Assembly: GCF_913063105.1 (NCBI RefSeq)
Contig: NZ_CAJXYQ010000016.1
Coordinates: 1-64,000, forward strand
Length of the DNA: 64,000 bases
Direction of reading: 5' to 3'
Origin: an uncultured Draconibacterium sp.
Lineage (GTDB): Bacteria; Bacteroidota; Bacteroidia; Bacteroidales; Prolixibacteraceae
In this document: piece after piece, positions 18,803 to 27,024 of the stretch
How the letters are laid out: each line of letters opens with the position of its first letter
How positions within the stretch are numbered: the stretch's first letter is position 1
Notes under the pieces: generated by a model
What the model saw: only the letters and a program-made list of their open reading frames with translations
Told to the model about the DNA's origin: nothing
The model's database searches: none
Position numbers and translations under genes: made by a program

Positions 18803-20323
18803 ATGTTTTCAGAAAAAGATAAAAAGCAAATTCAGGAGCGCGGCAGTAAACTGGAAACCGTGCAAAACCAAATTGAAAATTTTAAAAAGGGTTTCCCTTT
18901 TTTACATATTGAAGACGCTGCATCAATTGGCAATGGCATCATTCATCTGAATCCGGAAGATTTAAAGAAAAGATGCGATCGTTATGATTCAAAAATAGCA
19001 TCGGGCACAAAAGCCCTGAAGTTTGTGCCGGCTTCGGGTGCCGCAAGCCGAATGTTCAAAGCGCTTTTTGAAGCATTGGAAGACTGCAGTTCAACGGCTG
19101 AACAAGAAGTGCTTCAGAAGAACAAAGCCGCTAATGAATACATTGACGGTCTCAACAAATTTGCTTTTGCTGAAGAACTAAAACAAGCCATGAGCAATAC
19201 AGAAGATTCGGTAAAAAATAAAATCGATTTTCTGTTAACTGAGAAAGGCCTGAATTACGGGGCAAAACCAAAAGGACTGCTTAAATTTCATAATTACACG
19301 GATGGTGCCCGAACTCCTTTTGAAGAACATTTGGTTGAAGGAGCCATGTATGCTGCTGATAGCGAACAAAAAGCAAGTTTGCACTTTACCGTTTCGCCCG
19401 AACATTTGCCCGGATTTGAAGATTTGCTGAATGAAATAAAAGAAAAATACGAAACAAAACTAGGTATTCGTTTTGATATTAGTTTCAGCCAACAAAAACC
19501 ATCAACCGATACTATTGCAGTTGACCTGAAAAATGAACCATTCAGAAATGCGGATGGCAGTTTGTTGTTCAGACCCGCTGGTCACGGCGCACTTATTGAA
19601 AATCTGAATGACCTTGATGCAGATATCATCTTTATAAAAAATATCGACAACGTGGTGCCCGACCGCTTAAAACAACCCACTGTTGATTATAAAAAAGGAC
19701 TTGCAGGCGTATTGCTAAAACACCAGGAAAAGCTTTTTTATTATCAACAGGCTTTAAACGAAAAACATTACACGGCACTACAGAGCGGCTTTTTAGCCGA
19801 GGCGGCCAACTTTTTAGAAAACACATTAAATACCAAACCGGAAAAAAATCATTATTACACCGAACGAGAAGAGTTATACCACTACCTGAAAGAGAAATTT
19901 AACCGTCCGCTGCGGGTTTGCGGAATGGTTAAAAACGAAGGTGAACCCGGTGGCGGCCCATTTTGGGCAACCAATGCCGACGGGACTGTATCGTTACAGG
20001 TAGTTGAAAGCTCTCAAATTAATCCGGAAAGTGTGCAACAGCAAGATATTGTAAAACACGCTACACATTTTAACCCGGTTGACCTGGTTTGTGCCGTTAA
20101 AAATTACAAAGGCGAAAAATACGACCTCACACAATTTACCGATCCGGCTACCGGTTTTATTTCAAAAAAATCGAAAGACGGAAAAGAACTGAAAGCACAG
20201 GAGTTACCCGGCTTATGGAACGGTGCAATGAGCAACTGGAACACCCTGTTTGTTGAAGTTCCGATTGAAACATTTAATCCGGTAAAAACAGTTAACGACT
20301 TATTGCGCGATCAACATCTGTAA
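18803..20323 (+). CDS. DUF4301 protein, possible nucleotidyltransferase
   Basis: About 506 aa from the ATG at 18803; a longer frame from 18737 adds an unlikely 22 residues. It belongs to DUF4301, common in Bacteroidota and uncharacterised. Reading its motifs, I see a series like that of UDP-sugar pyrophosphorylases: an N-terminal P-A-S-G-A-A-S-R-M-F near 73-84, F-S-Q-Q-K-P near 227, R-P-A-G-H-G-A-L-I-E-N-L near 257, the N-I-D-N-V Asp near 282, Q-V-V-E-S near 399 and W-N-G-A-M-S-N-W-N-T near 471. Order and spacing fit a GT-A-like nucleotidyltransferase, although the usual L-G-G-G-x-G-T-R-L loop is altered. The substrate is unknown. No signal peptide; probably cytoplasmic. Confidence 0.85.
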   Translation: MFSEKDKKQIQERGSKLETVQNQIENFKKGFPFLHIEDAASIGNGIIHLNPEDLKKRCDRYDSKIASGTKALKFVPASGAASRMFKALFEALEDCSSTAEQEVLQKNKAANEYIDGLNKFAFAEELKQAMSNTEDSVKNKIDFLLTEKGLNYGAKPKGLLKFHNYTDGARTPFEEHLVEGAMYAADSEQKASLHFTVSPEHLPGFEDLLNEIKEKYETKLGIRFDISFSQQKPSTDTIAVDLKNEPFRNADGSLLFRPAGHGALIENLNDLDADIIFIKNIDNVVPDRLKQPTVDYKKGLAGVLLKHQEKLFYYQQALNEKHYTALQSGFLAEAANFLENTLNTKPEKNHYYTEREELYHYLKEKFNRPLRVCGMVKNEGEPGGGPFWATNADGTVSLQVVESSQINPESVQQQDIVKHATHFNPVDLVCAVKNYKGEKYDLTQFTDPATGFISKKSKDGKELKAQELPGLWNGAMSNWNTLFVEVPIETFNPVKTVNDLLRDQHL

Positions 20324-20377
20324 GATTGTTTTTGTGTTTTGGGGCGAATTATTAATTTCGCGAACTCATTTTTGCCA

Positions 20378-21790
20378 ATGAACGAGGAAAGAGATAGTTT
20401 TAGGGAAGAAGATATTAGCGAAGCACTCAGAAGATTTAAAAGCTCGTTGGTATCGGGAAGGAAGCGATACTTTGATGTATCGGAATTTGAAGGAATTGTT
20501 GAGTACCTGATGGAAGAGGGCGACTTGCAGGCCTCAGAAATCGCTGCTAAACAGGGAATTCAAATTCACCCTAATGCCGTTCCGCTGCACTTAAAATATG
20601 CCCAAATACTTTTAAGTAAAGGAAAATACCAGCAGGCACAAAAATATCTCGACTTTGCCGAACGTGTTGAAACGGCCAACCCCGATGTTCATTTGTTAAG
20701 GGGCTCGGCTTCCTTAATTATGGGTAGAGAGGATGAAGCACAAGCAGCATTTAAAAAAGCAATTAAAGTTGCAGGCGGCGAGGCCGATGATGTGATGTAC
20801 CACATTGGGTCGGCTTTTATACAAATTGGCGAAATGAGTGAAGCCATTTCTTATTTTAAAAAGGCATTAAAATTAAACCCAAAACACGAACTGGCTTTAT
20901 ACGATCTGGCATTTTTTTGCGATCAGATTGGCGATTACAAAAGCAGTATTAAATACTACAACCGTTTTATTGATAACGACCCATACAATTATACTGCCTG
21001 GTTTAATTTGGGAATTGTTTTTAATAAAGCCGACAAGCACGACAAAGCCATTGAAGCTTACGAGTACACCCTTGCCATAAACGAAAATTTCCACATGGCA
21101 TTATTTAATATCGGAAATGCATTGGCCAATGCCACTCGTTTTGAAGAAGCCATAGAAAAATACCTGGAATATCTGGAGTTTGAACCCGATAACGATGATG
21201 TACATTGTTACCTGGGCGAGTGTTATTTAAACCTCGACAACCTGGTTAAAGCGGAGCATTATTACCAAAAAGCCCTACGCATTAACAACGACAACGATAC
21301 AGCATACTTTGGTATTGGCCTTATTATGTGGATTGAGAAAAAATTTGACAGAAGCATTGAATATATCGGCAAAGCTGCCCGGCTCGACAAGCAAAACTCG
21401 GAATACTGGCTTACCCTTGGGAAAGTTAACAACGACGCCGGACACCTCGATGATGCGGTAAAAGCGTTTAAAGAAGGCGTACGTGTTGATTCGGAAAATA
21501 CCGAAATATGGCTAACCTGGGCCGAAACCCTGAAAAAAAACGATCAGATTTCGGATGCCATACGCATCATTAAAAAAGGTATTAAGAACAACGACGACTC
21601 GATGTTAAAGTATCGGCTTGTGGCCCTATTGCTGCAATGCAAAAAACGAAAAGAAGCCTACGAGTGGTTGCGAACAGCTATGAAACAAGACTTTGAAAAT
21701 ATCAACTACCTCTTTGATATTTACCCCAGAGCTTTAAAAAGTAAACAGCTTAAAAAAGTGGTTGACGATTTCCGCCGGGGTGATAAATAA
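20378..21790 (+). CDS. Tetratricopeptide repeat protein
   Basis: About 470 aa from the ATG at 20378 (the frame is open from a TTG at 20339, but the upstream 13 residues look like leader). From residue ~45 to the end it is a continuous solenoid of TPR units of 34 residues; clear ones contain A-I-S-Y-F-K-K-A-L-K-L-N-P, A-I-E-A-Y-E-Y-T-L-A-I-N and K-A-E-H-Y-Y-Q-K-A-L-R-I-N. I count about eleven. There is no signal peptide, so it is probably a cytoplasmic scaffold. The gene follows DUF4301 by 54 bases and may be co-transcribed. TPR arrays bind proteins; the partner cannot be inferred. Confidence 0.88.
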   Translation: MNEERDSFREEDISEALRRFKSSLVSGRKRYFDVSEFEGIVEYLMEEGDLQASEIAAKQGIQIHPNAVPLHLKYAQILLSKGKYQQAQKYLDFAERVETANPDVHLLRGSASLIMGREDEAQAAFKKAIKVAGGEADDVMYHIGSAFIQIGEMSEAISYFKKALKLNPKHELALYDLAFFCDQIGDYKSSIKYYNRFIDNDPYNYTAWFNLGIVFNKADKHDKAIEAYEYTLAINENFHMALFNIGNALANATRFEEAIEKYLEYLEFEPDNDDVHCYLGECYLNLDNLVKAEHYYQKALRINNDNDTAYFGIGLIMWIEKKFDRSIEYIGKAARLDKQNSEYWLTLGKVNNDAGHLDDAVKAFKEGVRVDSENTEIWLTWAETLKKNDQISDAIRIIKKGIKNNDDSMLKYRLVALLLQCKKRKEAYEWLRTAMKQDFENINYLFDIYPRALKSKQLKKVVDDFRRGDK

Positions 21791-21929
21791 ACCTATGGTG
21801 TTGGCTTTTTCTCAAACACATTATTAACTCTTTACCTGGCCAAAAACATCTACTGCTGTTTTACAATTTGTTTTTGTATTTTGGCGTCCCAAAACGTCGC
21901 AAGTTTTACGACACAAATTCAATCCATAG

Positions 21930-22865
21930 ATGAACAGATCAGCAAAAGACTATATTACACTGGCGCTAAAAGGTATGGGCATGGGAGCTGCCGATGTGGT
22001 ACCCGGGGTATCAGGAGGCACAATTGCTTTTATTACAGGAATTTACGAAGAGCTTATCAACTCTATAAAATCGGTTAACCTGCACGCAATAAAACTTCTG
22101 CTAAGTTTTAAACTGGCCGCATTCTGGCAGGCTATAAATGGTTCTTTTTTAATTAGTGTGTTTATAGGAGTAGGCATTAGCGTATTTTCGCTGGCCAAAG
22201 GACTCGAGTATTTGCTTCACCACTATCCGATTTTGGTGTGGTCGTTTTTTTTCGGACTAATTGTTGCGTCGGCCATTTATGTGGCACGCTCTATAAAACG
22301 ATGGAAAGCCGATACGGTTATTGGCGGATTGGTAGGCATTATTATCGCCTACCTGATTACTGTAATTACACCGGCTGAAGCCAACACCAGTTACTGGTTT
22401 ATATTTCTGTCTGGCTCAATTGCCATTTGCGCCATGATTTTACCGGGTATTTCCGGAAGCTTTATCCTGGTTTTATTAGGCATGTACAAATTTATTTTAT
22501 CGGCTGTTGGCGACATGAACCTGGCCGTTATTTTAACCTTTATGGCAGGTGCAGCAATTGGAATAATCGCATTCTCCAATGTTTTGTCGTGGCTGCTCAG
22601 GAAATTTCACAACACCACTATTGCTGTTTTAGCCGGATTTATGGTGGGATCGTTAAACAAGGTTTGGCCGTGGAAAGAAGTTACGCAAACCATTATCGAC
22701 CGCCACGGAGAACTTAAGCCTATTGCTGAACGAAATATTTTACCGGGCACCTACGAACAATTAACGGGAAACGAGGCCTGGCTTTTGGGAGCAATTATAC
22801 TGGCCCTTGCTGGTTTTGCCTTAATTTTTGTGGTAGAAGGAATTGGCAAGAAATTGAAAAAATAA
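21930..22865 (+). CDS. popT: DUF368 membrane protein, undecaprenyl-phosphate translocase (PopT family)
   Basis: The 311-aa integral membrane protein belongs to DUF368. Members were shown recently to return undecaprenyl phosphate, the lipid carrier of cell-wall precursors, across the membrane (PopT), in parallel with DedA-family UptA. The sequence has about eight to ten hydrophobic segments. Two related half-motifs are visible: V-P-G-V-S-G-G-T near residue 24 and L-P-G-I-S-G-S-F near 171, indicating an internal repeat with opposite topology. It starts at ATG 21930 and is complete. The family assignment is clear; transport function here is by homology. It is a single gene between the TPR gene and aroE. 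Confidence 0.88.
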   Translation: MNRSAKDYITLALKGMGMGAADVVPGVSGGTIAFITGIYEELINSIKSVNLHAIKLLLSFKLAAFWQAINGSFLISVFIGVGISVFSLAKGLEYLLHHYPILVWSFFFGLIVASAIYVARSIKRWKADTVIGGLVGIIIAYLITVITPAEANTSYWFIFLSGSIAICAMILPGISGSFILVLLGMYKFILSAVGDMNLAVILTFMAGAAIGIIAFSNVLSWLLRKFHNTTIAVLAGFMVGSLNKVWPWKEVTQTIIDRHGELKPIAERNILPGTYEQLTGNEAWLLGAIILALAGFALIFVVEGIGKKLKK

Positions 22866-23000
22866 ACAGTCTCTGTAAACAACAAACGAAAAATATCAAT
22901 TATCCAATATTCAGTTCAGAACATCCATCAACCAAACAAAACATGGATATTTGGATATTGAACATTGAAAATTCTACATTAGCAATTAAAACATCAGCAC

Positions 23001-23750
23001 ATGAAACGATACGGCTTATTAGGCTACCCACTCACCCACTCTTTCTCGAAACGTTATTTTACCGAGCGTTTTGAAAATGAAAAAACGGCGGCGACTTATG
23101 AAAATTTTGAGATTGATAGCATTGAGAAATTTCCGCAAGTAGTGAAAGATAATCCCGAGGTAGTTGGTTTTAACGTAACAATTCCGTACAAAGAACAGGT
23201 TATTCAGTACCTCGACGAGTTGAATGATTCGGCCAAAGAGATTGGAGCTGTTAATACAATCCGGGTAACCCGAACCGAAAACAGTATTCATTTAAAAGGA
23301 TACAACACCGATACTTTTGGTTTTGAATCGTCGTTGAAACCCTTTCTGAAAGATCACCATAAAAAAGCACTGATTTTAGGAACCGGTGGTGCGTCAAAAG
23401 CCTTAAAATATGTACTTGGCAAGTTAGGAATCGAATACATTTCGGCATCTATTGAAGAGTTGAAAGAAAATGAAATTCGATACGAAGATATCGACGAGCA
23501 AATGATGAACGAACGATCGCTTATAATAAACGCCACTCCGCTGGGCACCTATCCAAAAGTTGAGACCTTCCCAAATATTCCCTACGAGTTTATTAACGGG
23601 AAGCACTTGCTTTTTGACTTGGTTTACAATCCTGAAGTAACCCAATTTTTAGCCAAAGGAGCAGCCAATGGCGCTACCATAAAAAACGGTTACGAGATGT
23701 TACTGAACCAGGCAAAAAGGTCGTACGAAATCTGGCAGTCAGGAGAATAG
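23001..23750 (+). CDS. aroE: Shikimate dehydrogenase
   Basis: AroE reduces 3-dehydroshikimate to shikimate with NADPH in aromatic amino acid synthesis. At 249 aa it is a little shorter than the ~270 norm. The N-terminal substrate motif is L-L-G-Y-P-L-T-H-S-F-S, catalytic Lys in N-V-T-I-P-Y-K (about residue 66), N-T-D near 101 and the Rossmann loop G-T-G-G-A-S-K-A near residue 127. The upstream 135 bases hold an imperfect inverted repeat built from TCCAATATTCA-like and GGATATTGAA-like arms, without coding signal. Its neighbours are unrelated. Confidence 0.94.
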   Translation: MKRYGLLGYPLTHSFSKRYFTERFENEKTAATYENFEIDSIEKFPQVVKDNPEVVGFNVTIPYKEQVIQYLDELNDSAKEIGAVNTIRVTRTENSIHLKGYNTDTFGFESSLKPFLKDHHKKALILGTGGASKALKYVLGKLGIEYISASIEELKENEIRYEDIDEQMMNERSLIINATPLGTYPKVETFPNIPYEFINGKHLLFDLVYNPEVTQFLAKGAANGATIKNGYEMLLNQAKRSYEIWQSGE

Positions 23751-23852
23751 TTTTTTATTAACACGCAACTCAAGCGCAATATCTTTTTTTTACGAAAAGG
23801 TAAAAAACAGCGTTGACTCATTACGATAGTAAAAACAGAAATACAACGAATT

Positions 23853-24338
23853 ATGGATAAAACAAAAGTTCTTTTTGTTTGTATGGGTAATATTTGCCGT
23901 TCGCCAAGTGCCGAAGCTGTTTTTAACGGCTTAATAAAACAGGCCGGTATAAGTAAACAGTTTGAGGTTGATTCGGCAGGCACATCGGGTTGGCACGCCG
24001 GAGAACCCGCCGACCGGCGTATGCAAAGCCATGCCATACGCCGCAACTACAATTTAACAAGCATCTCCAGAAAATTTAATCCGGCAAGCGATTTTGAATA
24101 TTTTGACTATATCATTGGAATGGATGACCAAAATATGAGCAGCCTTAAAAACATGACCCGCAGTGCAGCCGATCTGGCAAAACTGCACAAAATGACTGAT
24201 TTTGGCATAGAAAGTAGCTACGATGAAGTACCCGACCCGTATTACGGAGGAGAAGCGGGTTTTGAATTGGTGCTTGATTTACTGGAGGATGCCTGTCAGG
24301 GGTTTCTGAATGCAATTGAAAAGAAAAAAGCTGAATAA
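23853..24338 (+). CDS. Low-molecular-weight protein-tyrosine phosphatase
   Basis: The 161-aa protein has the phosphate loop V-C-M-G-N-I-C-R-S-P at residues 9-18, with the nucleophile C10 and R16, and the general acid D128 in P-D-P-Y-Y-G-G. These are the complete active-site set of the LMW phosphatase family. The substrate may be a phosphotyrosine protein such as an exopolysaccharide kinase, but no such kinase is nearby. The stop codon lies within the left arm of a perfect terminator hairpin shared with the convergent MaoC gene. Confidence 0.93.
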   Translation: MDKTKVLFVCMGNICRSPSAEAVFNGLIKQAGISKQFEVDSAGTSGWHAGEPADRRMQSHAIRRNYNLTSISRKFNPASDFEYFDYIIGMDDQNMSSLKNMTRSAADLAKLHKMTDFGIESSYDEVPDPYYGGEAGFELVLDLLEDACQGFLNAIEKKKAE

Positions 24339-24361
24339 TAAAATCATTATTCAGCTTTTTT
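24324..24361. terminator. Bidirectional terminator between convergent genes
   Basis: AAAAAAGCTGAATAAT and ATTATTCAGCTTTTTT form a perfect 16-bp stem around the loop AAAATC. The outer A/T bases give a U-tract in both directions. It includes the stop codon of the phosphatase gene and ends five bases from the MaoC stop codon. Confidence 0.88.
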
Positions 24362-24365
24362 CTGG

Positions 24366-24830
24366 CTATTCAAAATGGTAAAGAAAATTTACCAAACAGT
24401 CGTAGGCAGGTTTCTTTTCGCCTTCAATATCTACAACAATTTTTACCTGAATTTTAGCGATGCCACGCAGATTCTTAATGTCGTTTAACGATACGGTTGC
24501 ACGTATTTTATCGTTCACCTTTACCGCTTGCTGAAAACGTAAACTTTCAATTCCGTAGTTCACAATCATTTTTACATTGCGTACATCAACCACATTGTAC
24601 CACAAATAGGTTAGCATCGATAAAGAAAGGTAACCATGTGCAATGGTTGTTTTAAACGGCGACTCTTTTGCTGCACGCTCAGGATCGGTATGAATCCACT
24701 GATAATCAAGCGTTGCATCGGCAAACTTGTCAATTTGTTCCTGGGTAATCTGTACATAATCAGAAACCCCGATAACCTGCCCCAAAAGAGCTTCAAAATC
24801 CTCGTAGTTGTTTATAATTCTTTTTTCCAT
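24366..24830 (-). CDS. MaoC family dehydratase (hot-dog fold)
   Basis: The 154-aa protein has the hydratase-2 motif: D-Y-Q-W-I-H-T-D-P-E-R-A, then I-A-H-G-Y-L-S-L-S, with the Asp/His pair near residues 43 and 48. Such proteins hydrate trans-2-enoyl-CoA to (R)-3-hydroxyacyl-CoA, in lipid turnover or polyhydroxyalkanoate supply. The full length matches the single-domain class. It is monocistronic and convergent with the phosphatase gene. Confidence 0.9.
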   Translation of the reverse strand: MEKRIINNYEDFEALLGQVIGVSDYVQITQEQIDKFADATLDYQWIHTDPERAAKESPFKTTIAHGYLSLSMLTYLWYNVVDVRNVKMIVNYGIESLRFQQAVKVNDKIRATVSLNDIKNLRGIAKIQVKIVVDIEGEKKPAYDCLVNFLYHFE

Positions 24831-25073
24831 TGAAAGTGTATTCTGCTAATTGATGCGCCAAGTTAAGCCTTTTTAGGGAAGTATAAATGCAATCAGCAAG
24901 CCGAATATTCATATTTTAGAAAGCTTTTACAATGCCACACTGAATTTTAATCCTTTATGTTCAATTTTTTAAACCATTTGTATAAAAATTCACTGCAAAG
25001 ATTAAGCATAATTTCGCGACCTAACGGTCTGCATTTCACAGAAATTCGTAACCTTTGCACTTCAATTTCTAGC

Positions 25074-26003
25074 ATGAAGAATATTTTACGTACCACCACC
25101 TTTTTAGCCATTATTGCCTGCTGGCTTTGGTCTACTGCCTTTGTTGGGGTTAAAATTGGCTTAGAGCACCATACTCCGTTTCAGTTTGCAGGTATCCGTT
25201 TTTTTATTTCCGGAGTACTCATCTTTTTGTATTTCGGTAAACCCAGGCAGTATCTCCTGCAGCTAAAACAAAATTTAAAGTTTATTCTGCTACTATCTCT
25301 AATTCAAATTTTTGCGCAATATGCCCTTTTTTACAGTGGCATAAACCTACTTCCAAGTTCGCTTTCGGCAATGATTATTGGCTCTCAACCACTTTTTATT
25401 GCCATGGTTGCACACTTTTCATTTCATAACGACCGAATGACATTGCGAAAAACACTGAGTATTTTAATTGGTGTGGTGGGAATTGCCATTATTTCGCTTG
25501 GGCGCACAAGTGTTGAAATGCAAGGCGAACTGGAATGGCTGGGGATTTGCCTTCTACTGATTAATAATATTGTTTCAGGCTATTCAAATGTGCTGATTGC
25601 CAAAAACACTTCGGGTATTTCGCCGGTGGTTTTAAGCTCCACCTCCTTAATTATCGGAGGTCTTATGCTTTCGGTGGTATCGGTCCCACTCGAGGGAATT
25701 CATCTGGGGCCTTTCCCGGCAGAATATTGGTATGCTCTGGCATGGTTAAGCTTTTTGTCTGCTGCTGCTATTACCATCTGGTATTCATTGTTAAAACGCC
25801 CCGGCGTTAAGGTTTCAATATTAAATGTTTGGAAGTTTTTAATCCCGGTGTTGGGTGCAGCCCTTAGCTGGCTTTTGTTAAGCAACGAAAAACCCGACCT
25901 AATTTCAGTTTTAGGTATGCTGGTAATTGCCTTGTCGTTAATAAGCCTTAACTATGCCAACCGAAGGGATCAGCAAAAACAACAAACAAAAAAAACCGAA
26001 TAA
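25074..26003 (+). CDS. EamA/DMT superfamily transporter
   Basis: About 309 aa from the ATG at 25074; an in-frame ATG at 24957 would add a 39-residue non-conserved tail with no signal, so I choose the later start. It has ten hydrophobic helices in two EamA repeats, the first beginning I-I-A-C-W-L-W-S-T-A-F-V-G-V-K and the second near L-L-L-I-N-N-I-V-S-G-Y-S-N. The C-terminus is short and basic. Members export amino acids or other metabolites; substrate unknown. Its last codons overlap the minus-strand terminator of the DUF1080 gene. Confidence 0.88.
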   Translation: MKNILRTTTFLAIIACWLWSTAFVGVKIGLEHHTPFQFAGIRFFISGVLIFLYFGKPRQYLLQLKQNLKFILLLSLIQIFAQYALFYSGINLLPSSLSAMIIGSQPLFIAMVAHFSFHNDRMTLRKTLSILIGVVGIAIISLGRTSVEMQGELEWLGICLLLINNIVSGYSNVLIAKNTSGISPVVLSSTSLIIGGLMLSVVSVPLEGIHLGPFPAEYWYALAWLSFLSAAAITIWYSLLKRPGVKVSILNVWKFLIPVLGAALSWLLLSNEKPDLISVLGMLVIALSLISLNYANRRDQQKQQTKKTE

Positions 26004-26026
26004 CTGTTTCTTATCAGTTATCCGGT
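25986..26026 (-). terminator. Terminator of the DUF1080 gene
   Basis: On the minus strand ACCGGATAACTG pairs with CAGTTATTCGGT (one mismatch) across an eight-base loop, followed by a long T-run. It lies 21 bases after the DUF1080 stop and overlaps the last codons and stop of the convergent transporter gene. Confidence 0.82.
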
Positions 26027-26046
26027 CTTTCAAAAATCGTTGTTTC

Positions 26047-26865
26047 TTATTCTTCCAGTACCAGCAGTTCAATGGTCTTAAAATCGGTATTGTGGCTTTC
26101 GGCCTGAATAGAAATCGTTCCTTTTGTAAGTAATTTGTTGCCATCAGCCGGTAACAGTTTTTCGTAGTACTGGTCTCGCGGGTCGAGCTGTGGTTGCTCG
26201 TAGTACATTACTTCTTTACCATCTACAAAGTGGCGGATTATTTTGTCACCACGCACTTCAACTTCAACAATCACCCACTCGTCATCAAGCTGAGTATCAG
26301 ATTTAGAATTAATGCAGTGCTGTTCAATCAACTCACCATTCATTATTACATTAGTTCCCGGAGTACATAAGTTCATTGTTGAGCGTTCGCCTTTACCCGA
26401 AATTCCGCCTAATAGCTGTACCTCAATTGAAGTCGGAAAATCCTGGTCCAACTCCATCGATTCGGCACTTTGCCCGTGAATCATTAAACCATTATTCCGA
26501 AAAGCCCAGCCCGGACCACCCTTTACCTGTGCGCCAACAAAGCGGTAAACAACCCGAAGCCTGTAGTGCGAAAAAGTGTCCTTGTAAAACAAGTGCCCGA
26601 ACTTGCCATTCCACTCGTCCCAGTTTTCGTACGACACGCGCAATATTCCATCCTCAACCCGAAATGTATTTTTATAATTCTCTCCTAAAACTTCACCTTT
26701 AAACTTTACTTGCCAGTCGTTTAAATCTTTTCCATTAAATAACTGAATCCAGTTTTCACCTGGTTTTGCCGAGCTTTGCTGTTTTTTATCAGCATTTGTG
26801 CAAGAGCTTAAAAATAAAACACTTACCAGAAAAACTTGTAATAAATAGTTGTTGTACCTTATCAT
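26047..26865 (-). CDS. DUF1080 lipoprotein (3-keto-disaccharide hydrolase domain)
   Basis: The 272-aa precursor has a lipoprotein signal with L-F-L-S-S-C at residues ~17-22. The mature part is one DUF1080 domain, a concanavalin-like jelly roll: W-I-Q-L-F-N-G-K-D-L-N-D-W near residue 41, then G-P-G-W-A-F-R-N-N-G-L-M-I-H-G-Q near 110 and W-V-I-V-E-V-E-V-R-G-D near 190. DUF1080 proteins have been linked to hydrolysis of 3-keto glycosides and disaccharides in Bacteroidetes. No sugar-binding partner or SusC/D pair is adjacent. Its start faces the tetR gene across 159 bases holding two operators, so it may be controlled by that repressor. Confidence 0.87.
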   Translation of the reverse strand: MIRYNNYLLQVFLVSVLFLSSCTNADKKQQSSAKPGENWIQLFNGKDLNDWQVKFKGEVLGENYKNTFRVEDGILRVSYENWDEWNGKFGHLFYKDTFSHYRLRVVYRFVGAQVKGGPGWAFRNNGLMIHGQSAESMELDQDFPTSIEVQLLGGISGKGERSTMNLCTPGTNVIMNGELIEQHCINSKSDTQLDDEWVIVEVEVRGDKIIRHFVDGKEVMYYEQPQLDPRDQYYEKLLPADGNKLLTKGTISIQAESHNTDFKTIELLVLEE

Positions 26866-26930
26866 TATTGATGATTTTTATTGATTTAGTTAATGAGAGT
26901 AAAGGTAAACTATTATGAAAAAAATAAAAA

Positions 26931-26946
26931 TTAACCAGTTGGTTAA
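26931..26946. promoter_or_regulatory. Palindromic operator 1 (candidate TetR site)
   Basis: TTAACCA-GT-TGGTTAA is a perfect 7+2+7 palindrome. It lies 61 bases from a near-copy closer to tetR, and both are followed by AAACTTTTTG. It is between the DUF1080 start and the tetR promoter, upstream of the latter. Confidence 0.75.
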
Positions 26947-26962
26947 ACTTTTTGACTAAAAG

Positions 26963-26994
26963 CTTGTTTTTTTAATCAACACTTTTTAATTTTG
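26963..26994 (+). promoter_or_regulatory. Promoter of the tetR/efflux operon
   Basis: CTTG at 26963-26966 and TAATTTTG at 26987-26994 fit the -33 and -7 boxes with a 20-base spacer. The -7 box matches TAnnTTTG exactly, and operator 2 begins within it. The ATG of tetR is 30 bases further on. Confidence 0.6.
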
Positions 26995-27007
26995 ACCATA
27001 TGGTTAA
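26992..27007. promoter_or_regulatory. Palindromic operator 2 (candidate TetR site)
   Basis: TTGACCA-TA-TGGTTAA matches operator 1 at 13 of 14 half-site bases. It overlaps the end of the -7 box and the expected transcription start of tetR, a position where binding would block initiation. Confidence 0.72.
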
Positions 27008-27024
27008 ACTTTTTGGTTAATTTT

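Noticed and set aside
24957..25073. Upstream start for the EamA transporter
   Set aside because: The 39 added residues are not membrane-like and precede the expected first helix; ATG 25074 is adequate.
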